A DNA stretch of 64,000 bases from Lepidonotus clava (Eukaryota; Annelida; Polychaeta; Phyllodocida; Polynoidae), in contig OW387138.1 of the NCBI GenBank assembly GCA_936440205.1, positions 28,911,541-28,975,540 on the forward strand, in the 5' to 3' direction. The stretch's first letter is position 1. Each line of letters opens with the position of its first letter. The notes beneath the pieces were generated by a model. It ran no database searches and was not told the DNA's origin. It saw only the letters and a program-made list of their open reading frames with translations. A program made the position numbers and the translations under genes. Below, piece after piece: positions 23,877 to 36,077 of the stretch.

Positions 23877-24653
23877 GTAAGTTACATCGATACAGTGACC
23901 GCTCAAACCCCTCAGAGACCACCCCTACCGGGGACCGCGTGCTTAAGTGAAAGTATAAACGTGTATTTAGTGCAACTAATTTTTTTTGTATCCAGTGTTG
24001 ATGTCTATTTTTGTGGATTACGGTATTCACACTTTTGGTGATATTTTCAGTCAATCACTAAATGCTAAAATGTCAAAATGATATAATTCTACGTAATATT
24101 ATTATCCTGATATTAGAATATTATTTTCGTGAATCATTGGCAGTGTGGGAAATGCTCAAAAATGCGTAAAACCCAACAGTTAATAGGTCTACTGATCACC
24201 AAGAAGAGGATGGTCTCTAATTGGTTTGAGGTAGGACTGGTCCGGGCGGAATGAACGGGTAGAAACGGACAACCATTGATAGATAAACTCGCACCTCATT
24301 ATGAAATACCTCTCTAAAGTAATGCAAAAATTATTATACCGCACAATTAATTGCCAGCACGAGAACAAAACTAAAAGTATTAATCAATTACGAGCACACA
24401 TTAATTGAGATTTTTTGCACCCTTAAATAATCACCCTTTATTTCTGTACACCATTTAATTTTATTCTTATCATGACAATTTATCACTTTATATTTCTCTC
24501 AGTTTTGCACCCTGAGATATTTACCCTTTCTTTCTTTTAACCATAGCATTATTTTGTTTTTCATCCCAACATTTTTGCCGCTTTAATTTAATATTATTTT
24601 CACTTTCTCACTCGATTTTTCCCCTTTTTGTCTGGATTTTACTGACCTAACAG

Positions 24654-24974
24654 ACAGGTCACCCCATAGACACGGATACTGCCCTGCAGCGCGCCATCTA
24701 CGCGGCCAAAGCCCGCATCAAGAGGGCGGTGAGGGGCGAGCAGGGTGCCATGGAGCCGGGCGACTGGCGACTCCCCCACGCCCCCCTACCCGCGCGACCC
24801 GACCTGTCGCGGGTCGCTCCCCCGCCCATGTCGCGCGTCGCACCCATGCCCGCTTTTTCAGAGGCCCCCCACCCCCACGTACACGGCCCCCGACGCCCCC
24901 CTCACCGTCTAGGGGGCAGCACCAACAGGTCCATCAGACTGACCCAGTCCATGGGTTCAATGCCCGTGTTTCTT
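24654..24974 (+). CDS. Gene C exon E2
   Basis: 321 bp, phase 0-0, acceptor ctgacctaacag, donor CTT/gtgagt. Begins TGHPIDTDTALQRAIYAAKA, a helix-forming basic stretch (ALQRAIYAAKARIKRAVRG). A Pro/Arg/His-rich linker with two SRVAP-type repeats (DLSRVAPPP, MSRVAPMP) follows, ending SMGSMPVFL. GC content is far above the flanking introns. The following intron is long (6.1 kb). Confidence 0.88.
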
Positions 24975-27838
24975 GTGAGTACAATTTTTAACACTATTAA
25001 ATTCTTCTTGTTTCAGTCATTTCCATAGTCTGGAGTACTTTTGAATAAATCCCATAATTTTGAAAGAGTAATCTGGTACCACTAACACATACTTTACTCT
25101 TTAAATATCCACCTATTTTAGAATGTCAACTCATTTTTAAGTGTTTTGATTCGCAACTGAATGAGTTGAGGTTCTATGACATTCCAATTTGGGCTTGTTT
25201 CCAAGCTGGAGTGTCTCGTCTAAAACACCACGATGGCGCCACTCTAATGGAAAAGATGAGTACTTAACGAGACTCTAGTTGATTATCCTGACTCACCCTT
25301 TTAACAACGTTATATTGACACGTTTATGTCTACAATTTCAGTTGGTTACGAATAAACCTATGAATGATATTTATGACGTTTCAATATTTTGGAAGCATAC
25401 CATTCCATTACTTCCCAGCACAGCAAAGGTCTTTGTGGTATTTTGCATTCAAACTATCCACATGGCCCCAGAGTTGTGCTTTAAAATGTTCTAGTTTAGG
25501 AAATGTGTTTTTTAAATGAAAAAACGGCATCTCGCGGTCACCCGCAATTTGCTAAATACTTTATTCAGCAACATGTAAATCTTGAGTATCTATAAATCAG
25601 TTCAAGGTTCTCGGCATTTTCATAGCCAAAAGGTAGAGGGCTCTTGCACAGCTAGTTCTAGTTTATAGTGCCAGGTGGTGTACACCAGTCATATGCGAGG
25701 CAGATCAGCTCGATTGCCTGTTGGAAAAGTTGTTCCAGCCTTAATTAAGACATCAACTTGTCATTGTCTCTCCTCTCTTTCATCACTCAGCACTAGGTGT
25801 CGGCGCCGTAATCTGAATAGCATACTATTCAACTCAAACCTACCTTGCTGTAGGGAGGTATAAGTTAGTTAGGGTCAGGGCATACTGACTTATAATATAT
25901 TCCCGACGCTGTGCTTCCAAATGATTATTAATCAGCATCTAGCTGACCTTGTTCTGTTGGTCTGGAAACGTGTAAATCGGAAAGTGTAAACTCATTAAGT
26001 TAAATCAAATGTCTAAGCTTTGGACATTTAGCTCTGAAAACAGCTAATATAGGCGAGACATGAAGATTATCCTATTCATTATCTTGGCAATAAGGTATCT
26101 TCAGAAGGACTTAGGAAATCCCTGATGCATCCTACATACTTGCCATGCTATTATGATATTTCACATACTTTTAAAAGGGTTTCCTGTTACGACAGAGGAT
26201 AAGAAACGATCATATATCTTTTCTCATTTTAAAACTTCGTTTGACGTGGTGATGGTATGATATTCTATTCATACCTGCTCCTGGGTGTTTAGTCCGATCC
26301 ATTAGGGAATGAACTTCACTACCAGTTGAAATTTCAACAAATTAAACCAAGGGGTAATCTGATTGGTTTATGTCAATACATCAAAGTCCCACTCTCCCCG
26401 CCACGGATAGCTCATTTCTTGTTGTTCACCTGCAGACTAGCCTAAATCAAGGTGCATGCTGGACAATTTGTAGACAAGTTACAATGCTTAAGTATAGGAA
26501 TTTTCAATAATCATGGTGTATCTTGTGGTCTTATGTGATAGAAAACTAGCATTGACTATTTTACCATTTGGTATCTATATGTTTGATATTTTTCAAGTTG
26601 GTTTTAAAATCAATTCATTTCAGAAAGCTATATAGCAAATAGTTGTAAATTTTCTATAGTTTTTGTCTACAAAGTCAGTCAAAATTAACAGTACAGTAAA
26701 TCAGTTATCTATACATGTGGTAGGGCGAATTAACAGATGACTACCGGGTAGTTACCTGTAAAATCAATGACCTCAGGATTCCAACCATTCATATTTTGAA
26801 ATTGATAATTACATAAATCCCCATCCACAAACCCTTAGAAAGGGTCAAGACAATGAATTTTGACCGATAGCTGTCTAGAAAACAAATAATAGTCTACCAT
26901 GATGCAAACACTGCTTTCACAATTTTAGGAGAATTGGGCTTAATTACAGAACAAAATTAATGTCTGAGAGTATGCAATCTAGCTAGAGTCTATCGATATC
27001 TTTTCCCATTGAACTCTTTGTTATAATAATTAATATTATGTAAAACTACTTGTTTCTGGATAAAAAAAAAACGACTCAGTTATTAGCCTTGACCAAGTTA
27101 TGCTGGTAAGAGGTAAACAGGATCGTAGCATACTGTCAGCGGGCAGTACGTGCTCCCGTCCTGCCCAGCGGGACATACCACCTGCTCTTTACGTCCCGTG
27201 CTTAATACCTGTGTGTCTAAGTATACTTCACACTTTGCATGCTGAGAAACGTGTAGAGGGTGTTTCTAACCTGACGATTTCTGATGGCAAAGTTTTGCAG
27301 GGAGAACATTATATACCTAATATTTATGATTTTAGATGGATATGGAAATGGTAGTTACATATAGGAGAAACTTTCAACATCCTTGAAAATATCATAAGCA
27401 AATAATTATGTTAACATATTAGATTTAATCATGTTTTCAACTTTAGCAACCAGGATAAGTCTTTGTTGCAATAAACACAACCAGACAGTGTGAGAATTAT
27501 TCTTCAGGCAAGAATATAGTCTTTATGCTAAAATTGATTTCACATCCATATAAAAACATCCGCCCAATTCTTTACAGCAATGGGATACATTGAAGAAAAT
27601 GCATCATCAGATTATATCTGATGGCACTGAGTTCGAATTTAGAAATGAGGGTCAGGTGGTTGAAACTGGGCCTGATATAAAAGGATTATGGTAGCCTAAC
27701 TTAAGATTCATACACACTTACAAATCAAATCTCTATTGTCCGGCAAACATACAGGTCGCATTCCCTTTCGTTTCGGAATGTTGACGAACTCTATTTGAGG
27801 AAATTTAGGAGGATTTCTAAACTTTGCCTCTCTTTTAG
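24975..27838. other. Gene C intron, no further feature
   Basis: AT-rich intron sequence. A palindrome ACTACCGGGTAGT lies near 26743. Frames at 25279-25863 and 27100-27354 lack splice support or motifs. Confidence 0.45.
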
Positions 27839-27857
27839 GAGAAAATCCTTTTCGACC

Positions 27858-28271
27858 ATGGCCGGCAGTTTTCTTCGGATGTTTAGTAATATTACTAAAC
27901 GTGGACCATTTCAAGCCAGAAACGCCACAAAATATGTGAAAACTCACCTACCAAAGATCATCCAAAAAGGGCGTTCAATTTTTCACACAGGGAAGGATGA
28001 TCAAAGTGACAAGAAAAAGGATTATGTGAAGAATAATATTACATCAAAGGATACAAACTCGGATTTGGAACCGCTAGATTCTAACATGGTCTCCATAGAT
28101 TTTATAACCGAGAAGGAGGGTCAAGAGAATTGGAAAAAGAAGAAGAAAAAGAAGAAAAAGAAAGTTAGAATAAAGAAAGGGGAAAAGCATGACGATTTGA
28201 TAGAAGTCGTAATAGTAAAAGTTCAGGTTCGTGCTATTCTATTAAGAATTCCAAGGTTGAGGGTTTTGTAA
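27858..28271 (+). CDS. Candidate small Lys-rich protein or alternative first exon
   Basis: 137-codon frame starting MAGSFLRMFSN in a very strong Kozak context (gaccATGG). Just upstream, at 27838, is an excellent acceptor (tttgcctctcttttag), so the segment can be a spliced exon. The first 46 residues have many Arg/Lys/His and no Asp/Glu, which resembles a mitochondrial presequence. A run of ten Lys lies near residue 95. A weak donor (CAG/gttcgt) at 28230 would leave phase 0 and could join gene C exon E3, making this an alternative N terminus. Otherwise it ends at TAA 28269-28271. It cannot be an internal exon of gene C from E2, because that phase meets an early stop. Family not recognised. Confidence 0.4.
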   Translation: MAGSFLRMFSNITKRGPFQARNATKYVKTHLPKIIQKGRSIFHTGKDDQSDKKKDYVKNNITSKDTNSDLEPLDSNMVSIDFITEKEGQENWKKKKKKKKKKVRIKKGEKHDDLIEVVIVKVQVRAILLRIPRLRVL

Positions 28272-28975
28272 TGTAATGTCTATTCTTTATATGTTTTTAA
28301 TTATGCAGCAAGTTTTAAGTTCTGTTGATTATATAGATGTAATTGAACAACAATCGGATCCAGAATGTTGGATCTCCCAAACAAACATCTTGTGATGTGT
28401 TGCTAAAACACGTGCATGTGTTTATAGATCTACCCTAGGTTAATTTGGTAAATGTACTGTAACCACGTGCACAACCAATATGGATATCTTTGAAATGAGA
28501 AATGAGAATGCGCAACAGGTTGTGTCATGATAGAAGCGGACATATCAACTCATGCATTACAGTGTAAAAAATATGAAAATACTGGGAACCAGAAAAGCTT
28601 ATCCACAGAGTAGCCACTAGAGCTGTAGAGTGAATAAACGTTTATGGAATAGCCTCTATACAAACTAATGTATGTCTAGTAGCTAATGTGCAGACGTATC
28701 TTTCAATACACAGGTGGATACTCATGAGATGCACCTATCACATAATTTGTTTATTATTTTATTATTATCACATTTAGGAACATTAGCGGAAGGGTGTATT
28801 TGCATTACAAGTGGTTTTGAACAAATCTTGGAATGTTAGTGATGAAGGCGTTTGTATAAATAAAGTGAACCTCCTTAAAACAAATTGGCATATCAAATCA
28901 AAAGACCAATTGGATTTGCCATGACGCCATAGTGAAACTCTGTTAAGAGAGTGAACTATTCAGAAAAAAAAACAC

Positions 28976-29236
28976 TATAGACGTTGTGCAAATGACGTCA
29001 CAACTCTTAAAATGAGGTGGCCGCCATATTGGTGATCAATACATCACCAGGAATGTTTTTAACTTTAGAGGGTCTAGAATTTTTTGATGCTTAAAAAAGT
29101 CACACTGAATCTTAATGAACAATTATTGTCAGTTAGGATTGATCTATTTGGATTAATTTCATAGCCATGTGGTCATGATTACCACGTGGTGATCACCAAA
29201 AAGTGATCACGTGACCGCTTCTGCACAAAGTCTATA
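28976..29236. mobile_element. MITE with TATAGACTTTGTGCA ends
   Basis: TATAGACGTTGTGCA (28976-28990) is mirrored by TGCACAAAGTCTATA (29222-29236). Termini are flanked by TA, suggesting a TA target. The left end carries a full TGACGTCA palindrome (28993-29000). A related right end with the same TGACGTCA lies at 53758-53785 in reverse. Confidence 0.7.
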
Positions 29237-29392
29237 TAACAAGGTTATTCTTGCTCATACTACTCATGCTACGTCAGTAGTTTGGTATAATAGCAACAGA
29301 AATACAATGGATCGTGGAGTTCTTACCTTATCAGTACAATACAATAATTCTGATTAGTTCTATGATGCACAAGAATTTCCTTCCATACACAA

Positions 29393-30267
29393 CAATACAC
29401 CTAGTGTAGGTGTGTGGGGACGTGGCGGTGTGTTCTAGTATCAAGACCACAATGACCAGGGCCTGCTCAAAATTCCCACTCTTTTGGAGTGGTCAGCCTA
29501 GTGGTAATACCTATGATAGGTATTCTTGAATCCCATTGGTCAGTTTTGTTTACTGTACCTTCTCCTGCTGAGTCCTGAGCTCTCATTGGTTGTGAGGTGG
29601 GACTCTGTCCTTGACCTTGAAGTGGTGGAGCCACTAAGGTCTGTTTCTGACACATGTAAGATTTATATAGAGGAAAAGAGAATTGTATCAATTTAACTTA
29701 ATAGAGATTTTCTAAGTACTAAGAGAAATGTCAGTTGTCTTTTAGGGTTGGGGCTCATCAGTTGATTTTGGAAACTACCTTGTGTTGGGTTTAAGGAAAG
29801 AGGTTGAATCTCATTCCTTTTTGTGTGGCCATAGTTTTTTTGGTGTATGGCTATAATGGGTGCTGCCCCCAGGTGCTATGGATTGGCACTAGGGATGCAT
29901 TGGGCTCTTTTTTGAGTTTTGTATCTATTGTCTTATTTTGTAAGAGAATAGATAATGGCTTGCTGGTCATGTATTTGTGATCATATGTATAATACTCTAT
30001 AGGATCTTAATAGATATTAATTTTTTCTTTTTAGGTCTGTGGTTAGTTCAGATTTGTTGCATAAATGTAGGTTATCTGAGTTAAGTCACAGGCTTCATTT
30101 GATCTATTATCTAGGACATTCATGCCCATTGGGAGGTGTTTCGAGTGAATTTTTTTTCAAATGAAGCCTGTGACTTACCTCAGATAACCTACATTTATGC
30201 AGCAAATCTGAACTAACCACAGACCTAAAAAGAAAAAATTAATATCTATCCAATACACCTAGTGTAG
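29393..30267. mobile_element. 841 bp insertion with 17 bp target duplication and terminal hairpin
   Basis: CAATACACCTAGTGTAG occurs identically at 29393-29409 and 30251-30267. The intervening 841 bp end in two inverted arms of about 93 bp (30010-30103 and 30160-30250, about 97% identical) around a 56 bp loop. The plus-strand 3' end is A-rich (AAAAAGAAAAAATTAATATC). The duplication length and A-rich end suggest target-primed retroposition. No ORF or family is recognised. Read on the minus strand, the right arm contains an acceptor-like tract (tttttctttttag) and a perfect GAG/gtaagt donor 46 nt apart. Confidence 0.7.
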
Positions 30268-31080
30268 CATCAATAGCTCAGTAATGGAAGATTTTGTTGT
30301 TGGTAATTCATTTGTAAACTTAACATACTGCCTCTCCTCACAGAACATTTAAATAATAAAATAACTAACAATTGGCCGAAGAAACATACCTTGATGTCTA
30401 GGTGATGAATGAAGACTTCAGTGAAAGGTGTTTCGAGTGAATAAAGCAATGATCACACCTTCTCAACGACCGCATCAAATCATTTTAACCTTGACATGAT
30501 GCCAACAATTGACATGTCGTCCTGGATGCATACATTTACATGATGCCCACGTCCACAGCCATATTGAAGTGTCCTTAGAGTTAGGTTTAAAGGTAGTAAA
30601 TATTCATGTCAATATGTGTTTACCGAGGTCACAGGGACGAATGGTAATGAATATACACTGATGGCAACCTAATTTGGTACAAAATAAATCAATTGATATA
30701 GCTGGGACTACAGGCATACACATTTGAAACATGAAATTGTTCTGAATGTACATGCTATATCATAAATATAACTGTTTCCAGCAATATAAGTAACACATGC
30801 ACATTGTCTAGATTCCTGATCTTTGAATGTTATATTGAAAGCAATTCTCTTTTCTTTTTATTTCATACTCTTCTGAATGTGTATGACATTATGAATCAAT
30901 AACAATATACAGTTACCACAATACATTTTTACACTAAACAATGTACAATGTACTAACCATCTGGGTGTTGTGAAAGTCAGAACCATACACACATGTAGAG
31001 CAGTTACTACTGTATCGCTGTGTCATGTTTTATAATCATCTTCTTGCCCTCAATATACATATATTGATTTCTTGATTTAG
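30268..31080. other. Gene C intron, no further feature
   Basis: AT-rich intron. It contains a 17 bp copy (30426-30442) of sequence also present in the hairpin loop of the neighbouring insertion. It ends in the acceptor cttgatttag of exon E3. Confidence 0.5.
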
Positions 31081-31121
31081 GAAATGCCAGATGACTATAA
31101 GCCACATTATCAGGAAATCAG
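31081..31121 (+). CDS. Gene C exon E3 (41 bp)
   Basis: Acceptor ttgatttag, donor CAG/gtaaga. Phase 0 in, phase 2 out. Encodes EMPDDYKPHYQEI plus the first two bases of Ser. It is the piece that reconciles the phase 0 end of E2 with the phase 2 start of E4, so phase agreement is the main support. Confidence 0.78.
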
Positions 31122-32749
31122 GTAAGAAATTTATATACATCTTGAAATACTTAATAAGAAAATATACATAAAAGACAAATAATTATATAGAATTATACGC
31201 AGGCTCACAGTGGATTGATTGCATAATTTCAATATTGTAGGACCGGAATTATGCAATAAATATTTAGAAGTATACTACCTCAACCAAACTAGTAAAATTG
31301 TTTGGTTATACTAGTACATGATTTGATGTTCATATGTTTGAAGACGTATCCGAAGAATAATGTGATATCACTACTTAAAAATTCATGGAAATTGAATTAT
31401 ATTTTGCAGTTCTATATTGAAACAGCTTGACATTTCAAACATAGAAACATTGATCTTGCCTCGCAAATTTTCAAATACAAAATGCTGGAAAAACATTTTA
31501 CATAGGACAAATACACAAACACCTGAATCAGCATGCTCAGAAAAACAATTCTATCCCAAACGAACCCACATGACTTTCCCCAAATGCCCAACATTATTCT
31601 TCCTGTCCTGATTGAAGTTTCAAACACGTTCCCCTTGTTGGACAGCTTGTCAAAGTATCGCTTACCCCTTTGTGGGCCAGAACTGTTTAACACGAGCTGT
31701 TATTGTTGAAACATTGCCGCCGACTAGGGCTTTCATAATTAACAGATTGTTATTTCTACCCTGATTGTTCTTTTGTGTGCAGGAATAACAATTTCTACGG
31801 CCCCTCTGGGCTGTGGGGTACCCATGTTTTCTCTGGCAGTGTCGATATCGGCATGGCCAAGTCGATGGGGCTTTCTGGTCGCAATGTAGAAATAACATTG
31901 GTTTAGTTTGACAAGGAAGGGCACATATTGTACAGGCTGATAATATAGTCTCTCCTGCAATCCGGGGGAAAATTAGTAATACCAACAAACCTACAGTCAG
32001 AGAGTGCAGTAGTGCTTTGAGTGGGCTGACCAGGGCTTTGAGTATTGGACATAGGTGTGAGAGTTTTCTGTGCAGTACAAGGTATTTGGTTGTTTGGTCA
32101 AAGCCATGCAGCAAGAGGTCAGCTTGAGAAGAGGTCTTTTGGTTGGATATAATTATCGTGTTGACTGAGAAAATCGTTCTCAGCTGAGCAGTCCCTGATA
32201 TAAAAGTGGACCAAATCGTGTTTGTGACTTGGGTTGGGTTCTTGTCGGGATACGGGCGGTTGTTGTACATGGGAACAACTGCATGTCATCAGAATTATTT
32301 CGGAAAGCAATCTTTTCAGCTGTTTAGTCTCTGATCATCAGTCGACGAGTACTACCTTTGAGGATGTCAGGATATCTGCGTATACACCCCGTATAACTTC
32401 GGCATGTTTCCATGGACCTAAAGAACGCTTGGCAACCAGATCTACCCTTTCTTATGTCGACCCCCATTTCAGGAAAGGCTTATTGTGCTGGAAATATCGT
32501 TTGAGAGCAATTCTCACATATCTTCTCTTTCCCGAAAGGCAAATGTCAAATTGAATAGTGACAGACAAACAAAGAGTGGATAGCAGTTACTGCACTATTA
32601 AGAGTGAATTATGTTGCTAGTAAGCGCCAACAATACAACATGGAAAGGAACTAAAAAATGATAATCAGCTAGAATGGCCTGGATTGTTAGAAGAGCATCA
32701 CTGATTATCAGGGCTTCTGTTATATCACATCCTTTGCTTGATTGCATGG
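31122..32749. other. Gene C intron, no supported gene
   Basis: A GC-richer stretch at 31660-32270 has a 202-codon minus-strand frame and a plus-strand frame behind a tgtgtgcag acceptor-like site (about 31782). Neither shows a recognisable motif. It may be an old repeat. Confidence 0.4.
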
Positions 32750-33300
32750 TGCCCATAACTTAGAGGGTGAACATCATTCATAGAGTGAATACACAGACAC
32801 AGTTTTCTGGAAAACCAATTGATTAGGTGAAGAAGGTGGCTCCCATGGCTTTTGGGGTGCACATCACTTACTTGGTACATCATTAATAGAATTAATCTAC
32901 ACCTCTAGTTCTCTGGAAACTCTGTTTACAGGTAGAGCACCCATTAATCATAGGTGCACATCAGTGAAAGGACACCAGTAGCTCTCTGAACACCTCATTC
33001 AATGGTAGAACACCTATCCCTGATAAGGTTCAGATCACAGATAGGGTGCACATTTTTGGACAGTATGGATGGTGTAGAAGGAAGTTCATTCATCGTTGAC
33101 AGACTTCGTCCTTCTACACTCGACTCCTCATAATCGATAGGATTAATACGCAGACATCACTTCTTTTCTGGACAAATCATTAACTGGTAGAGCACCCATC
33201 ACTGATAAGGTTCATAGGGTGCACACCATCAATAGGGTTCTCTGGGCACATTCTTCACTGGGTGCACATCACTAATAGGGTGCACATCATTGATTGATTC
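32750..33300. repeat. Degenerate tandem repeat, units about 80-120 bp
   Basis: Recurring blocks 'ggtagagcacccat', 'gataaggttca', 'agggtgcacatcat' and 'ctctgg.aac/cacctcatt' in the same order, several times, with much divergence. A small hairpin (GTGTAGAAGGA with TCCTTCTACAC) lies at about 33071-33115. Old minisatellite inside a gene C intron. Confidence 0.55.
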
Positions 33301-34075
33301 ACCATGTTGGAAGTGGTGCACGCGGGTACCGTCCCGAGCCGGTTCAGGAGATGGGGCAGGATGGTGTGGCAGAAAAACTGGTCAGTTTGATTTTCCAAGA
33401 GGCAAAGTTCTGTTTCATTGTATTTTGGTGTGCCTGCAGGCTAAATTTAGCTGCATTGTTGGTAATATGTCGACAAGTCCATATCCCGCACAACTCTATA
33501 CATTAATAGCATATAACATCTTATCATTTACATCATTGTCCTTTGTTGAGGTTATAAAAAATGGTTGTAACTGCAAGTACTTTGTATTTCTGATGTTGAT
33601 ATATTCATTAGGGTTCATTCATTAGATATGTTCATATAGCCAAAAGATATACGATTCTTTTTGTGTTTCCTATGTATCAATAATTGTCTACAGAATGAGC
33701 CAACGTTAGTCTGCAGGTGCATTCAATACAGGGAAAGGTGGAACTGCATTCGCCTTAATTAGGATCCCTAAAAGAAACCTGATGTTTCTTTCCAATCTCT
33801 GTAGCTGTGATTTGCTTGTTGGGGTCAGTAGCTGCCGTCTATAGCTAACTTTCGAGTGAACATTGAACTCCTTTCTTCATAGAGACATGGTATATGGCTT
33901 GCTCCTGTGATTTCTGCTTTTCACAATTTCAAATCATGCATACTTCACATCGGATTTCGTCTATATAACATAGGGAATTTGTGAACACAGCTTCAAATAA
34001 TACATACTGATCTTCGGCCTTTAAACTTGTCTGTGCTACAACATTCTCCTTGTTTTAAAACAGATGAAGACCTAC
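33301..34075. other. Gene C intron, nothing recognised
   Basis: Mixed intron sequence. A GC-richer stretch (33300-33380) has open frames on the plus strand but no matching splice phase (2-2 would be needed here). Confidence 0.4.
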
Positions 34076-34250
34076 GGGGCCGTCCATAAATGATGTCACA
34101 AATTTCCAGGGTACTTTTAGAACCCACCTACCCTACTGTCACACTGAATTTTCAGTTGGAAATAAAGTCCCTTTTCAGGCACTGTCACACTATCCAACCT
34201 ACCCACCCACCCGTTCGTGTGTCACAGCATTTAATTATGGACAGCCACTG
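34076..34250. mobile_element. MITE with GGGCCGTCCATAAAT-type ends
   Basis: GGGGCCGTCCATAAATGATG at the left is mirrored by the right end (GTGTCACAGCAT...ATGGACAGCC). The left terminus with its following GTCAC resembles a TIR I have met in small metazoan DNA elements. That link is from memory and not verified. Confidence 0.55.
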
Positions 34251-35938
34251 CATACATTACACCAACACTATTCCCACTTTATGACACTTACGAACATCTT
34301 ACATCACATTTATCTCGATTAACTCCACGAGAATACATCAACAAAGTACAACACTAATTCTATTCAGGTTAAGTACATGAGAATACATCAACAAGGAACA
34401 AAACTATACATTCACTGTGGTTAGGTACAATAATCGGCGTTGGCATAATGTATTTTCCACAAAAAAACATTCCCATATAGGTCTAGGTGGTTTTGTACAT
34501 GTAGAACTGACCCCTTGTCGTTTGTGTCAGTTGGTTTGTGCACAGACACGACCTGTACCCCTGGTTGATGCAGCAGAGGTGAGTAATTAGATGTTGACCA
34601 ACAATAGTATAGACAAGCAAAGATTAAGGATTTGTGACGTATTGCCATGTCCTCGTCAATAGTGGCGCCCCCTGTGAGAGTTCGTGCAACCAGATACATA
34701 TAAAACAACAGTCTGTCACTTTTGACTTTTGTTGAAACGTAAACAAACAGCCGGTGACATCAAGATAAACAGCAAAACATACGATGCTCTGTAGGAGTTT
34801 GCACGGATATTGATTGGGGGTGCCACTATATATCGACAACGCCACAAAAAACATATGGACGATGGTCCCAGTTACATATGTTAGTGTAGCTATAATATTT
34901 TTGATTTGACAAAAGAGGGATACGAAAAATTATATCAATAAAGTAAGAGAGATTCCTTCTTATTACTTAGATAGTCGCTACTGATGCTTGACATGTAAAT
35001 ACGATAAGTTTTCCCATTTTTAACCTCTCATATTCTCTTACCTATATTGCAGTAAAGACTAAAATTAACTTTTATTTACGTGCACCAAACAGACATTAGA
35101 GGTTGACATGGCAATTTCCAGGTTGTAACAATCGGCAAATGCAAAATTTAGCTAAAGAATAAAAAACAAATCCTAATCAATAACTATTAAAATCTGTAAT
35201 TCACTGTAATCGGCTCACGTGATAATCTAATTACCGATAATGATAATATTAAGATAACTCGATATAAGTTAAAGTACCTCACTTCGAAAATCTTAAGCCC
35301 ACCCAAAAACAGGAAGAAATAGAAATAAACTAATATTGACAATAAGGTTAGCTATCAAATGAGCGACGAAATCTTATAACCCACTCATTTCTTTCACTTA
35401 ATCACTTTCTATAGAAAAGGAAAAGCACTTTTCCCCCTGAAACGGAATTTAACAATGTTACTAGATATGCGCTTTATTTGCAATGCACACTGATGTTTCC
35501 ATATATGTATAAAATGCGCGTTTATAATGCTTGAAGTGTGTTTGGACGCTAATCAACTCTCCCTATAATAATCCAATACAATGTTAATATCTCACTTCCA
35601 AAATAGATCCCCTATCACAAGTATTCCATGGCGGGTTTTATTTCTAATTCAATCTGTACTACTGTGACGGTCTACTAATAAAGGTCCTGATTACCACATT
35701 TAATTTGTCATGAATATGAATAATTTACTGTGACAAATTTAAACAAAAAAAATGATATTAGAATTGTTTCTTATCTAAATCACCTAATTAGGAGCTATCA
35801 TCTATAATACTTATCCACTGCCATACGCCATGATAATCGCATTATGTTACATAATTATGTTAAATGTCACTTCACTTGATCTGCAGAGAACAAACTGATG
35901 TACACATTGTATTGACCTTCCACCTTCCCCTCCTGCAG
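34251..35938. other. Gene C intron, nothing recognised
   Basis: Strongly AT-rich intron, 3' part ending in the pyrimidine-rich acceptor before E4. No repeat ends or exons were found. Confidence 0.5.
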
Positions 35939-36077
35939 TGTTTCTCTGGACCAGGCCGAGACCCTGCCGCCCCTGGCCGCTGCTGCCCTCCTGCGGCAGA
36001 CGGCCGAAGCTCTGCCGTCACGCGTGTACCTGCCCCTCGTGTCGGCTGTCCCTGCGGACAACAAGTACCTGGCAGAG
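35939..36077 (+). CDS. Gene C exon E4
   Basis: 139 bp, phase 2-0, acceptor ccttcccctcctgcag, donor GAG/gtaagg. Encodes VSLDQAETLPPLAAAALLRQ, then TAEALPSRVYLPLVSAVPAD, then NKYLAE. The hydrophobic pattern suggests a folded segment. The 3' half of this exon, with its donor, has been copied three times downstream (36800-37190) together with a minisatellite. Confidence 0.88.

Noticed and set aside
27881-27900. Perfect 20 bp palindrome containing TAATATTAC, the nonanucleotide of some circular ssDNA replicons
   Set aside because: It lies within the candidate ORF, has no Rep-like gene or iterons nearby, and has no separate stem and loop. Chance is the simpler reading.
31662-32270. 202-codon minus-strand open frame
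   Set aside because: No recognisable motif, frames on both strands are broken beside it, and no splice context fits. Kept only as an intron note.
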